Below, piece by piece: positions 44,500-54,072 of a stretch of 64,000 bases of DNA. A program made the position numbers and the translations under genes. Source of the stretch: Burkholderia cepacia (GTDB lineage: Bacteria > Pseudomonadota > Gammaproteobacteria > Burkholderiales > Burkholderiaceae); the NCBI RefSeq assembly GCF_001718835.1, contig NZ_CP013444.1:1-64000 (forward strand), read 5' to 3'. A model generated the notes under the pieces. That model had not been told where the DNA came from, ran no database searches, and saw only the letters and a list, made by a program, of their open reading frames with translations. How positions within the stretch are numbered: position 1 is the first letter of the stretch; each line of letters begins with the position of its first letter.

Positions 44500-45075
44500 A
44501 TGGCACTGACTCTTCAAAAAGGCGGCAACCTCTCCCTGTCCAAAGAGGCCCCTGGCCTGACCAGGATCCTGGTCGGCCTGGGCTGGGACCCGCGCGCCAC
44601 TGACGGCACCGAGTTCGACCTGGACGCCAGCGCCTTCCTGCTGGGCGCCAACGGCAAAGTCCGCGGCGACGCCGACTTCATCTTCTACAACCAGCTGAAG
44701 AGCCCGGACGGCTCCGTCGAGCACACCGGCGACAACCGCACCGGCGCCGGCGACGGCGACGACGAGGTGATCAAGGTCGACCTGAGCCGCGTGCCGGCCG
44801 ATGTCGACAAGGTTGCCTTCACCGTCACCATCCACGACGCCGACGCTCGCAAGCAGAACTTCGGCCAGGTCAGCAACTCGTTCATCCGCATCGTCAACGA
44901 GACCAACGGCGCCGAGGTCGTTCGCTACGACCTCGCCGAGGACGCTTCGGTCGAAACCGCGATGATCTTCGCCGAGCTGTACCGCCACAACAACGAGTGG
45001 AAGTTCCGCGCCGTCGGCCAAGGCTACGCCGGCGGCCTGCGCGCGCTGGCCAACGGCTACGGCATGAGCTTCTGA
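44500..45075 (+). CDS. terD: TerD-type tellurium-resistance protein
   Basis: 191 residues, the canonical TerD length. Contains ILVGLGWDPRATDGTEFDLD, the acidic Ca2+ loop GDNRTGAGDGDDEVI, VTIHDADARKQNFGQVSN and the C-terminal IFAELYRHNNEWKFRAVGQ. AAGGAG lies ahead of ATG 44500. It is very similar to the next gene, so the two arose by tandem duplication. Confidence 0.92.
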   Translation: MALTLQKGGNLSLSKEAPGLTRILVGLGWDPRATDGTEFDLDASAFLLGANGKVRGDADFIFYNQLKSPDGSVEHTGDNRTGAGDGDDEVIKVDLSRVPADVDKVAFTVTIHDADARKQNFGQVSNSFIRIVNETNGAEVVRYDLAEDASVETAMIFAELYRHNNEWKFRAVGQGYAGGLRALANGYGMSF

Positions 45076-45122
45076 TCGCGCAACGCAACGCAACTCAATT
45101 CAACTGAACGAGGAATCTCACC

Positions 45123-45701
45123 ATGGCTGTAAGTCTGTCCAAAGGCGGTAACGTCTCCCTGTCGAAAGAAGCCCCGGGCTTGAGCGAAGTGCTGGTCGGC
45201 CTGGGCTGGGACCCGCGCGTCACCGACGGCACCGAGTTCGACCTCGACGCCTCCGTCTTCGTCACCGGCGACAGCGGCAAGGTCCTGAGCGATGCCGGCT
45301 TCATCTTCTACAACAACAAGAAGTCCGCCGACGGCTCCGTCGAGCACCTCGGCGACAACCGTTCCGGCCAGGGCGAAGGCGATGACGAACAGGTCGTCGT
45401 CAAGCTGACCGGCCTGGCGGCCGACGTGAAGAAGCTGGTGTTCGCCGTGACCATCCACGACGCCGAAAGCCGCAAGCAGTCCTTCGGCCAGGTGTCCAAC
45501 GCCTACATCCGCGTCGTGAACAAGGCCGATGGCAAGGAAATCGCCCGCTACGACCTGTCCGAAGATGCGTCCACCGAGACCGCGATGATCTTCGGCGAGC
45601 TGTACCGTCACAACGACGAGTTCAAGTTCAAGGCGATCGGCCAGGGTTTCGCCGGCGGCCTGAAGCCTCTGGCTGAAGCCCATGGCGTGAACATCGGCTG
45701 A
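45123..45701 (+). CDS. terE: TerE-type tellurium-resistance protein
   Basis: 192 residues with the TerD fold: VLVGLGWDPRVTDGTEFDLD, loop GDNRSGQGEGDDEQV, VTIHDAESRKQSFGQVSN, and IFGELYRHNDEFKFKAIGQG. Last gene of the island; a strong hairpin follows. TerD and TerE are often assigned by order, so the two names could be exchanged. Confidence 0.88.
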   Translation: MAVSLSKGGNVSLSKEAPGLSEVLVGLGWDPRVTDGTEFDLDASVFVTGDSGKVLSDAGFIFYNNKKSADGSVEHLGDNRSGQGEGDDEQVVVKLTGLAADVKKLVFAVTIHDAESRKQSFGQVSNAYIRVVNKADGKEIARYDLSEDASTETAMIFGELYRHNDEFKFKAIGQGFAGGLKPLAEAHGVNIG

Positions 45702-45718
45702 CGACCGTCGATGGAGAA

Positions 45719-45754
45719 AGCCCCGGCGGTCTGAACCGACTGACGGCCGGGGCT
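45719..45754 (+). terminator. Rho-independent-like hairpin after the ter operon
   Basis: AGCCCCGGC (45719-45727) and GCCGGGGCT (45746-45754) pair perfectly around an 18-base loop. A second short GGGC/GCCC hairpin followed by TTTTCGTTTT lies at about 45780-45803. Together they end the Ter transcript before the oppositely oriented oxidoreductase gene. Confidence 0.7.
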
Positions 45755-45824
45755 GACTGGGCCGGGTTCCGTATTGCACGGGGCTCGGCCCTTTTCGTTT
45801 TGACTTGATCCGTGATGCGCGGTC

Positions 45825-46451
45825 CTACGCGCCGACCCGGTGATACACGAAGCCCGCATTCGTTCCGCCACCCCGAACGACCGCGATCTGAATGTTGAGA
45901 TGCGCCATCGCCTCGAGATAGCGGGCGTTGTTCAAGGCTCCGGTAACGAGCGGCGCAAATCCCGCGCTCGCGGCGATCTCCGCGACTGCCGCATTGGCCT
46001 CGGCATCGTCGCCCGCGATGAATGCGGTCACCGCATGTCCGGCTCGATCGATGCGCTTCGGCGTCATGATGTCGGCGAACACCGTGTTGAAACACTTCAC
46101 CAGGCGAACGCCCGGCAACAAGCGGCCGATCTGCTGCGCGGCGGAATCGTCGGCGCCCAGCGGGAGGGGCGACCAGTCGTCGTGCAGCGCATTCGTTGCA
46201 TCAACAACGATCTTGCCGGCCAACTGCCGGGCAAGCGGCGGCAACACGTCGGCGCATGCCTGATAGAGGACCGCGATGACGACGACGTCTCCGTGCGCCG
46301 CCGCTTCCTCCAGCGACGCTACCCGGTAACGCGCCCGAGGCCGCGCCCGTCCGGGGTCGCGCAACCCGACCACCACGTCATGTCCGGCCGCGACGAGCAG
46401 CTCGGCCAGATTCCCGCCGAAATTTCCGCCACCGAGAAATGCGATCTTCAT
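45825..46451 (-). CDS. NADPH-binding F420-dependent-oxidoreductase-like (NpdG-type) reductase
   Basis: 208 residues. Rossmann motif KIAFLGGGNFGGNLAELL at the start, then VGLRDPGRAR, VVVIAVLYQA and VDATNAL, with KCFNT in the substrate region. Members bind NADP(H). The substrate is unknown, and F420 use is not expected in Burkholderia. Divergent from an HxlR regulator, the usual redox-linked arrangement. Confidence 0.82.
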   Translation of the reverse strand: MKIAFLGGGNFGGNLAELLVAAGHDVVVGLRDPGRARPRARYRVASLEEAAAHGDVVVIAVLYQACADVLPPLARQLAGKIVVDATNALHDDWSPLPLGADDSAAQQIGRLLPGVRLVKCFNTVFADIMTPKRIDRAGHAVTAFIAGDDAEANAAVAEIAASAGFAPLVTGALNNARYLEAMAHLNIQIAVVRGGGTNAGFVYHRVGA

Positions 46452-46533
46452 GGTTATGTTCCTCGCGATTGCGTCAGTGGCATCATTCTTTCAATGATGG
46501 TTTCCACAATCAATTAGGTACCTGAAGGTAACC

Positions 46534-46914
46534 ATGTCGAAGAAGATCGAACTGCCGCCGGATGCGTTCCTGAAGGTCTGTCCGTCCCGCGCGGTGCTGT
46601 CTCGCATCGGGCAGAAATGGACCGTGCTGACCATGGTCGCACTGCAGAACGGGCCGATGCGTTTCGGCGACATCCGGCGCCGCCTCGAGGGCGTGTCGCA
46701 AAAGATGCTGACCCAGACGCTGCGCGCGATGGAGCGCGACGGCCTGATCGAGCGGAACGTCTATGACGAACTGCCGTTGCGCGTCGAGTACACGCTGAGC
46801 GGGCTGGCGCTCACGCTCCTGCCGCTCGTCGTCGCGCTGAAGGCCTGGGCGGAGGATGCGCTGCACGCGATCGAGGCGAACAACCAGGCGTTCGATCGCA
46901 AATATCCGGCCTGA
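46534..46914 (+). CDS. HxlR-family transcriptional regulator
   Basis: 126 residues. Winged helix with VCPSRAVLSRIGQKWTVLTM, FGDIRRRLEGVSQKMLTQTL and the wing ERDGLIERNVYDELPLRVEY. The N-terminal Cys16 is in the position used for thiol sensing in this family. Divergent from the NADP-binding reductase gene; an AGGTACCTGAAGGTAACC element (about 46516-46533) just before its start is a candidate operator. Confidence 0.88.
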   Translation: MSKKIELPPDAFLKVCPSRAVLSRIGQKWTVLTMVALQNGPMRFGDIRRRLEGVSQKMLTQTLRAMERDGLIERNVYDELPLRVEYTLSGLALTLLPLVVALKAWAEDALHAIEANNQAFDRKYPA

Positions 46915-46968
46915 CGTCGTCGACGCCGCGCGCAAGCCAAAGCGCAGCGCCGACGCTCGCCGATACCG

Positions 46969-48717
46969 CTACGGCATCAACCGATCCAGCAGCGGCGACC
47001 GGAAGATCCGCTGCGGGTCGTAGCGCTCGAGGGTCGCGCGCGCCGCGTCCCAGTTGCTCGCGGCGGGCTGGCCCGCACTCTGCAGATTCGGGATCGTGGT
47101 GGTGATCATCGTGTCGTCCTGCCATGCGGCCGTGTCGGTGTAGGCCCAGCCCTTCGACCATTCGGGACGCACCGTCGCGTACGCGCCGCTGTAGTTCGCG
47201 AGCATCCACTGCTCGATCTCGCGATAGAAGCGATCGGCGGCGGGCGTGCCCGGCAGCGTCAGGATGTCGAACCAGACGGCGACGTCCCATTCCGGATGGT
47301 CGGGCCGCGGCTTGAGCGCGGACAGCGTCGGGACCACCGCGCCGGCGCCGGCATCGGCGGGCTTGTCGAGGCCGGTGATGCGAATCTCGACGGGGCCGTT
47401 CATCGGGTATTCGCCGCGCGCCTTGTACGCGTCGACGCGGTTCTGATAGTACTGGACGAACTCGCTGACCACGCGCTGCACGTCGGCGCGCCGTGCGAGC
47501 ACCGCGTAGCCGTTCGCGGTGACGCGCAGCGTCGTCGGGCGGATGTACTGCAGCACGGTGCGCGACCAGCCCCAGATGTCCACGCTGAGCGTGAGCCCGA
47601 GACCGGCGGTCGTGATCGCGTATTGCGTCTGGCCGAACAGCGGCGTGAGCGAGCCCTCGCCGCCGATGATGATCCGCTTGACGAGATCCGACAGCGATTG
47701 CGGGATCGAATCGGAGAACGGGTAGTTGTACGGCTGCGTGACGGCGCGCGACAGCAGCGGCTTGCTGGGCTGCAGGGTCCAGACCTTGAGCCACGGGCAA
47801 GTCGTGAACGGGAACCAGATCGCTTCCAGCCGGCCCGACTGATCGAGAAACGACGCGACGGTGCGGCCCTGCGACGCGTTGGCGGAAAACAGTTCGGAGG
47901 CCGGAATGTCGATGAAGCTCTGGCAGCGCAGCCGCTGGTTCGGCCCGGCCGCCAGCGTGACCTCGACGACGAGCGCCCGGCCGATGTGCGCGAGGAACGC
48001 GCCGATGTCGGGATCGTTGCGCTGGAACGTGCGCAGCGCGTATTGCCGGCTGGCTGGATCGAACACGACCGCGGTCAGCGAGAGCACCAGGTTGCTCAAT
48101 GAGCCGTAGGTGTGGCCGGGCTGCAAGGTTTCGCCGACCGCGGGCACGGCGGTGCCGTGCGCGTCGATCGCGAGCGCGCCGCCGAGTGTAATGTCGCCCG
48201 GCGCGGGCGCGGCGACGACGCCGAGGCCGTAATCCTCGAGCTTCGCGAGCAGCGTCTCCAGCGAGACGCCCGTTTGCGCGGTGACGCGCGCCGGCCGCGT
48301 CGACGTGTCGACGGACACCGCGGTCAGCGACTTCGTCGTGTCGAGCAGCACGAGGTTCGCGGGGGCGACGCCCGGATCGAGCGTCAGCGGCGACCAGTTG
48401 TGCATGTAGCCGCGCGGGCGCACCCGGTAGCCGTTCGCACGCGCCCAGTTGACCGTCGCGACGACGTCGTCGGCGGAGCGCGGCGCGGCGGTCCATACGT
48501 CCTGCACGACGATCTCGCCGCTCCAGTTCTGGAACGCCTGCTTGTAGAGCGGGATGTCTCCGGGGAAGCCGGGCGGCGTCGCGCCGGCCGTCGCCGCGTT
48601 CGCGGCAACCTGGTAGATCGGCGTCCAGCCGGCAACGACACCGGCTGCCGCGAGCTTGGCCATGTCGGCGAGGAACGCGCGACGCGGCTTGGATTCGTCT
48701 CGGAAGTCGTGATTCAA
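46969..48717 (-). CDS. FAD-dependent cholesterol oxidase (type II, vanillyl-alcohol-oxidase fold)
   Basis: About 582 residues. A twin-arginine signal (KPRRAFLADM, then AAAGVVAGW) precedes an FAD-binding PCMH domain (VRPRGYMHNWSPLTLDPG; PAPGDITLGGALAIDAHGTA) and the long substrate-binding domain of Brevibacterium-type cholesterol oxidase. FAD is usually covalently bound to a His in this type. TTG 48717 behind GGAG (6-base spacing) is preferred. The first in-frame ATG (48663) would remove the Tat motif. Likely an exported sterol oxidase; other sterol or alcohol substrates are possible. No partner gene adjoins. Confidence 0.82.
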   Translation of the reverse strand: MNHDFRDESKPRRAFLADMAKLAAAGVVAGWTPIYQVAANAATAGATPPGFPGDIPLYKQAFQNWSGEIVVQDVWTAAPRSADDVVATVNWARANGYRVRPRGYMHNWSPLTLDPGVAPANLVLLDTTKSLTAVSVDTSTRPARVTAQTGVSLETLLAKLEDYGLGVVAAPAPGDITLGGALAIDAHGTAVPAVGETLQPGHTYGSLSNLVLSLTAVVFDPASRQYALRTFQRNDPDIGAFLAHIGRALVVEVTLAAGPNQRLRCQSFIDIPASELFSANASQGRTVASFLDQSGRLEAIWFPFTTCPWLKVWTLQPSKPLLSRAVTQPYNYPFSDSIPQSLSDLVKRIIIGGEGSLTPLFGQTQYAITTAGLGLTLSVDIWGWSRTVLQYIRPTTLRVTANGYAVLARRADVQRVVSEFVQYYQNRVDAYKARGEYPMNGPVEIRITGLDKPADAGAGAVVPTLSALKPRPDHPEWDVAVWFDILTLPGTPAADRFYREIEQWMLANYSGAYATVRPEWSKGWAYTDTAAWQDDTMITTTIPNLQSAGQPAASNWDAARATLERYDPQRIFRSPLLDRLMP

Positions 48718-49795
48718 GGTGTGCTCCAACTATTGGAATTGTTTTGCAGATGGAAAGGCCAAAGACAACGAGTTGAGACCGCGGGTGGTGCTGTTTCAGC
48801 GGAACGGATGCGCGTGCAGATTCGCGCGTTGGCTGGTCGGGAGTGAAAAACGATGCGCTCTGGAATGTTTCGAGACGCTATATCCGACGATCGTCAGAAT
48901 AATGATGGTCTGGGAATGCCTGTTTTCATGGTTTCAGGGTATTAAATAAATTTGGAAGCAGTTTTAAATCGGTTGACAATTTGATTTTTACGGCCAGCCA
49001 AGGTTAGCAACTTGTATTCGCTGCGGCAAGTCATTGGGTGATCGAGGGGAATCGGGTTGTATTGCCATGATTATTGCGGTTTCGAGAATATTCGAAACAA
49101 TCGTTTCCGCGCGAAGTTTTGTGTCAAGAAACGATCATCTGATTTATGTGTGTTCTGCAACGTCGATGTCATATTCATCGGAAATGCTATCCGGGCCGTC
49201 CCTCGGGGCTGGGCGCGTGAGCGAGCCGGTGCCGGGCGGCCGGCGGACAATTCATGTCAGGCTGCGTGGCACATCGAATCGATCGTTGAATGAATCGAAA
49301 CAGTTCGCTGGAAAGAAACGGCCTGGCGTTTGCTGATGAGTATCTCATGTTGATCGCATTAAGCCTTAATTGTTCTGAATAAGACGTCTTTGAAATGGAT
49401 GTTTTAGTGCATACGCAAGAGTTTTCTACCGAATTTGCCGTGCGCAAAGGAAATTTTTCCCGATTTGGCTGCAATCGAACGCGCGAATCGATCGGAAATT
49501 CCCGGGAATTCAGTGGCTGGGCCGTTTAGTTATATAAAAAGAAACATTTTACTAAATGCAAAATTTTAAATTCATCGCTATCATGCTCGACTAGGATGTG
49601 CCTGAGCCAAATTCAATGGGAATAATCGTTTCGTTTTGCGGAAACGATTTTCCGCCGGGTCTGTCGGCCGGGCGGCCAATCAGCAAAGCTCAATGACGGA
49701 AGTCGTCTCGGCGTTTTTTCGCAGCATTTGCCAGTAACGATCGTTGATCAACGCGACGCCGCCGGCATGGCGCCGTCGAACACGGAGGGAACATC
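48718..49795. other. AT-rich intergenic region ahead of the thioesterase gene
   Basis: 1.08 kb, notably AT-rich around 48930-49140 and 49330-49680, unlike the GC-rich neighbours. Short open frames occur on both strands but lack ribosome-binding sites and coding bias. It probably holds a regulated, possibly silenced, promoter for the 49796 gene and the cholesterol-oxidase promoter at its left end. Confidence 0.55.
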
Positions 49796-51685
49796 GTGCC
49801 TGCTTCACGCTTGTCATCGGCCTTGTCGATCGTCGATGACGGGGCTGCGGTCGCCGCGCCTGAAGATCGATCGTATGCGCACCGCGTCTTCTGGATCGCG
49901 GGCTATGCACGCTCGAGCGACGGCGCGCGGCGCGTCTCCGAGCATCTCGGCGCGGGCTGGCGCGTGTGCGAGCTGGACGCCGACCCGTCGTGCGATGCGC
50001 CACCGACCGTCGAATGGCTTGCCGCACGCCTGCTCGAGCGCATCGTCGCGCTCCAGCCGCGCGGGCCGTACCGGCTCGCGGGCTGGGCGTCCGGCGGCCT
50101 GCTCGCCTACGAAGTGGCGACCCAGCTGGCCGGGCGGGACGAGACCGTCGCGTTTCTCGGCATCGCGGATGCGTCGCTGTCGACGGCGGACGCGGCCGCC
50201 CGGCCCGGGCATGCCGCCGACGTGCCGGCCGGCGAGCGTCTCGTCGAACTGGTCGCCGAATCGAATGCAGCCGGCGGCGTTGCCGCCCGTTCGCGCGACA
50301 TGCGGCGGGCCGAATGGCTGCGGCTGTTCGATGGCGAAGCGGACGGTGGCCAAGCGAATGGCGGCGGGATCGATCCACGCGAACTGATCGCGGACGCGGC
50401 GACGTCGGATTTTGCCGAGATCGCGTCCCGGTGCCGCGACGCGGGGCTGCTGCCGCCCGGGTTGCGGGGCCTGAGCGATGCGCAACTGCTGCGATGGCTC
50501 GACCGCTGGGCGGCGCTCGATCATGCGTTTGCACACTACGAGCCGTTTTCGCTGTCGATGCCGGTTCACTGGTTCGAGCTGCGCAGTGCCGGCGCCGCCG
50601 CCGCGCTGCCGGATCGTGCGGACGGCTGGGCGGCGCGGCTCGAGCCCGGCGAGATCCGCGTGGTTGACGTGCCGGCGCGGCACGCGTCGGCGGGCGGCGC
50701 CGCGCCGGCGCTCGGCCGCGCGATCGCGCATGCGTTGCAGGACGAGCGCCGCGCGGCTGCCGGCGGCGGTGAGCAGAACGCGCACCCGCCGGAGGCGAGC
50801 TATTCGCCGCACCTGCCGATCCAGCGCGGGGCGCCGGGCCGCCGGCCGGTCGTGCTGATTCCGGGCGCAGGCGACAACGTCGCGACGTTCCTGCCGTTCA
50901 CGATCGCGGCGGAGCCGGGCTGGCCGATGCACGGCCTTCAGCCGCGCGGCCTCGACGGCGTGCTCGCGCCGTATGCGAGCGTCGACGCCGCGGCGACGGC
51001 ATACCTGCCCGTCGTCGAACGGCTGGCGGCCGACGCGCGCGCGCCGGTGCATCTGATCGGCCATTCGTTCGGCGGCTGGGTCGCGATGGAAATCGCGTGC
51101 CGGCTGCAGGCGATCGGCCGTCCGCCCGCGTCGCTGACGATCGTCGACACCGAGGCGCCGGCGTCGGCAGGCCGGCTGGGGCGCCAGTACACGTTCGCGA
51201 GCGTCGTGTGGAATCTCGCCCGCGCGCTCGAACAGGCCACGGGCCGCCCGCTCGGCATCGAGCGCGATGCGCTGTTTCGCGCGGACCGGCGCGGGCAATG
51301 GGCGATGCTCCATCGCGGGATGGTCGACGCCCGCATCATCCGCAGCGGCGCCGGGCTGCATGACGTGCAGGGCATCGTGCGCACCTACGGGACGGCGCTG
51401 CGCACCGCGTACCGTCCGGCCGACGTCTATGCGGGGTGCGCGACGCTCGTGCTCGCCGCCGACGGTGACGACGCGGAGCGCGGCTTCGTGCCCGATGACG
51501 TGCTGTCCGGCTGGCGGCGCTTCGCGCCGCGGATGGCCATGTGGCGCTGTCCGGGCAATCACTACACGATGATTCGGCCGCCGCACGTCGAGCGCTTCGC
51601 GCAATGGTGGCAGCAGGCGGTGCGCAGCGCCGGCGATCCTGCTGCGGCCGCCGCCGGGGCCGCGCTCGGACTGGCATCGAACTGA
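49796..51685 (+). CDS. Tandem type II-like thioesterase / alpha-beta hydrolase
   Basis: 629 residues from GTG 49796 (GGAGG at 7-base spacing). Two thioesterase domains lie in tandem. The first (about 25-310) has GWASGGLL with Ser99. The second (about 340-615) has GHSFGGW with Ser424 and a His in GNHYTMI near the end. Domains of this sort release or edit acyl chains on carrier proteins of NRPS/PKS systems. It is the first of three same-direction genes before the hmq operon; a role in that pathway is possible but unproven. Confidence 0.8.
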   Translation: MPASRLSSALSIVDDGAAVAAPEDRSYAHRVFWIAGYARSSDGARRVSEHLGAGWRVCELDADPSCDAPPTVEWLAARLLERIVALQPRGPYRLAGWASGGLLAYEVATQLAGRDETVAFLGIADASLSTADAAARPGHAADVPAGERLVELVAESNAAGGVAARSRDMRRAEWLRLFDGEADGGQANGGGIDPRELIADAATSDFAEIASRCRDAGLLPPGLRGLSDAQLLRWLDRWAALDHAFAHYEPFSLSMPVHWFELRSAGAAAALPDRADGWAARLEPGEIRVVDVPARHASAGGAAPALGRAIAHALQDERRAAAGGGEQNAHPPEASYSPHLPIQRGAPGRRPVVLIPGAGDNVATFLPFTIAAEPGWPMHGLQPRGLDGVLAPYASVDAAATAYLPVVERLAADARAPVHLIGHSFGGWVAMEIACRLQAIGRPPASLTIVDTEAPASAGRLGRQYTFASVVWNLARALEQATGRPLGIERDALFRADRRGQWAMLHRGMVDARIIRSGAGLHDVQGIVRTYGTALRTAYRPADVYAGCATLVLAADGDDAERGFVPDDVLSGWRRFAPRMAMWRCPGNHYTMIRPPHVERFAQWWQQAVRSAGDPAAAAAGAALGLASN

Positions 51686-51821
51686 CATGAAAGAAGAGGG
51701 CGCTGTCCGGCGCAAGCCGGACGGCGCGCGATGGCAGCGCAGACGCATCGCGATCCGCGCTGCGCGCGACTGCGCCGGCGGCGCGTCGCTGCCTTCAGGC
51801 ACGCAATACAAGGAGAGTCAG

Positions 51822-52655
51822 ATGGTCGAAATCTTCACGAAGCTCGGAAAGGTGATTTCGAGCGCGGGAAGCGAGCGGTTCGCATCCGACATGCACGCGC
51901 TGCTGGCCGAGTCGATTCCGCTCGCGATCACAGGAATCAGCGAATGGACGCTCAATGAACCGGAAGGCAAGGTCGTCGACGTGCAATCGCTCGGCGCGTC
52001 CGGCGCCCCCCGCGACGATCCGCGGATGGTGCCGCCCGCGGCGCAGGTCGAGCGGGACCCGGCCGGGCATCCGCTGCTGAACTGGATCGTGAGCGCCAGT
52101 GACCGTCAGCTGATTCACATCAACCCGCCCGCGCGGCGCGGCGACGGCAGCAGCATGATGCCGCTGCGCGAGACAGGCGCGGGATTCCAGTGTCATCTCG
52201 TGTCGCGCAAGGCGAATCGCCGCTACGTGATCTCGCTGCATCGCACGTCGTCACATCGCGACTTCTCGTTGCAGGAGATGTCGTTCCTGAAGAACTTCGC
52301 CGATACGCTGCTGCCGCTCGTCGAGTGGCACGCGTCGACGTGGCGTCACGGCACAGTCGCAGGCGCGGCGCCGCGCGATCCGGCGGCGGGCGCACCGGGT
52401 GTCGAGGCGCTGCGCCGCGACTTCGAATCGCGGCTCGCGCGCTCGGCGGTCGTGCTGTCGGCGCGCGAAAGCGAAGTGTGCCTCGGCCTGCTCGCGGGCA
52501 AGATGCTGCGCGAGATGGCGGGCGAGCTCGGCCTGAAGGAGAGCACGGTCGAGACCTACATCAAGCGCGCGGCGGTCAAGCTCGGCATCAGCGGGCGGCA
52601 CGGGCTCAGGAAATGGATGATCGACGAACGCGTGCCGTGCGCGTCGGCTGCGTGA
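51822..52655 (+). CDS. LuxR-type (GerE) helix-turn-helix regulator
   Basis: 277 residues from ATG 51822 with AAGGAGAG upstream. The C-terminal GerE domain is clear (LSARESEVCLGLLAGKMLREM; LGLKESTVETYIKRAAVKLG). The N-terminal 200 residues are not obviously an acyl-homoserine-lactone domain or a response-regulator receiver, so the signal is unknown. It lies between the tandem thioesterase and a Cys-nucleophile hydrolase, about 2 kb upstream of hmqA, and may control this cluster. Confidence 0.85.
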   Translation: MVEIFTKLGKVISSAGSERFASDMHALLAESIPLAITGISEWTLNEPEGKVVDVQSLGASGAPRDDPRMVPPAAQVERDPAGHPLLNWIVSASDRQLIHINPPARRGDGSSMMPLRETGAGFQCHLVSRKANRRYVISLHRTSSHRDFSLQEMSFLKNFADTLLPLVEWHASTWRHGTVAGAAPRDPAAGAPGVEALRRDFESRLARSAVVLSARESEVCLGLLAGKMLREMAGELGLKESTVETYIKRAAVKLGISGRHGLRKWMIDERVPCASAA

Positions 52656-52860
52656 CGGTGAACTGCATGACGGACCGCCGCGGGACGGCGGCGTCGCGAA
52701 CGTTCGCCCACAGAGCGCCGACGCGAGCGCCGGCGATCGCGACGCTCGCACGTGTCCCGGCTTTCCGTTGCAGACATTCCGGCGCACGGGTGCTTCAATC
52801 GACGTGCCGGGCGGCGTGCCCGGCGCGCCTGTTTCGTCATCGATCGCCTGGAATCCCTTC

Positions 52861-54072
52861 ATGCACGAATCGACCGCCGCCGCACTGGACGCGTCCGACT
52901 CGATCCTCGACTTGCGCGTGCTGAGCACGATCCGCGCGTTCCGGCATCTCGCCGCGAGCCTGCCGGGGCCGGTTCGCCTGTGCCTGTTCGACGATGCGTC
53001 CGATCGCCCGGCGTCCGATGCGCGCGACGCGCAGCGCGTCGTCGCGATCGCGTTCGCACGCATCGGCGCGCGCGACGTGCGGTTCGAACCGGACGGCGCG
53101 GCACGCCTGTCGTCGTTCGAACTGTTGATGAGCCGGCGCATCAGCGCGGCGTTCGATTACCGCTACGATCACTTCGACACGCCGCAGCGCCTGGCCTGCG
53201 CGCAGCGCGAGGCGGAAGACTTCGACTTCGATGTGCTGAGCGCCGGCGTCGAGCGGGTGCGGATCGCGCGCGAGGCGGGCGTTTCGCTGTCCGCGTATGC
53301 GGGCTCGCATCGCGACCGGCCCGCGGTCGTGCTCGCGCTGCCGTGCGGGATGCCGCTCGACCTGTGCCAGCGCTGGTTCGACGCGCTCGCCGAGCGCCAC
53401 TTCGTGCTGACCTGGGAAACGCGCGCGCTGTTCGGCGCGTGCGATGCGTTCGACGCGGCCCGCACCGACATCGACGCGCAGGCCGACGACCTGTTCGCCG
53501 TGATGGACCGCTTCGGCGTCGATCGCGCGCACCTGATGGGCATCTGCGGCGGCGCCGTCGTCGCGTTGCAGGCGGCGCTCGCGCAGCCGGCGCGGGCGGT
53601 GTCGCTGAACCTGTGGTACGGCGACTACAACCTGTCGGACGACGCGCTGCGGACGATGCATCAGCGCAACTACGCGTGGCTGATGGAAGCCGCCGCGCAG
53701 GGGCGCGACGTCGCGCAGGACGTGCAGCGCAGGTTCGCCGATCCATCGACGCTCGTGACCGTTCCGGCCGAGATCGCGCACGCGGCGCTCTATCCGTATG
53801 CGAATGCCGAGCTGATGTACCGGTATGCGAAGTTGAGCGATGCGCTCAACAAGGTCGACGCCCTTGCGTTGCTGCCGCGCGTCAGCGTGCCGACGATGGT
53901 CGTCGCGGGCGACGACGACGAGATTGCGCATTGCGGCGGGTCGGTGTTCGCCGCCGGGCGGATTCCGGGCGCGCGGCTCGAAGTGGAGGTGGGCGGCAGT
54001 CATCCGAAACTGTTTCGCGCGTCGCCCGTGTCGGCGGCGCGCGCACTCAAGTTTCTTGCGGGCCACGCGTGA
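52861..54072 (+). CDS. Alpha/beta hydrolase with Cys nucleophile (PhaC-like elbow)
   Basis: 403 residues. Start at ATG 52861, with a weak ribosome-binding site. The nucleophile elbow reads MGICGGAVV with Cys229 where a serine hydrolase has Ser, as in polyhydroxyalkanoate synthases. An Asp in AGDDDE and His in GGSHPKLF complete a triad. The N-terminal 140 residues are of unknown fold. The Cys suggests acyl transfer or polymer chemistry over simple hydrolysis. Follows the LuxR gene by 205 bp. Confidence 0.75.
   Translation: MHESTAAALDASDSILDLRVLSTIRAFRHLAASLPGPVRLCLFDDASDRPASDARDAQRVVAIAFARIGARDVRFEPDGAARLSSFELLMSRRISAAFDYRYDHFDTPQRLACAQREAEDFDFDVLSAGVERVRIAREAGVSLSAYAGSHRDRPAVVLALPCGMPLDLCQRWFDALAERHFVLTWETRALFGACDAFDAARTDIDAQADDLFAVMDRFGVDRAHLMGICGGAVVALQAALAQPARAVSLNLWYGDYNLSDDALRTMHQRNYAWLMEAAAQGRDVAQDVQRRFADPSTLVTVPAEIAHAALYPYANAELMYRYAKLSDALNKVDALALLPRVSVPTMVVAGDDDEIAHCGGSVFAAGRIPGARLEVEVGGSHPKLFRASPVSAARALKFLAGHA

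Noticed and set aside
42727..45093. A 788-residue minus-strand protein opposite the ter genes
   Set aside because: Antisense shadow of terA to terD; no domains, while the plus strand has clear TerD folds.
48930..49500. Small genes in the AT-rich gap before the thioesterase gene
   Set aside because: Frames of 78-100 codons lack ribosome-binding sites, coding bias and recognisable motifs.
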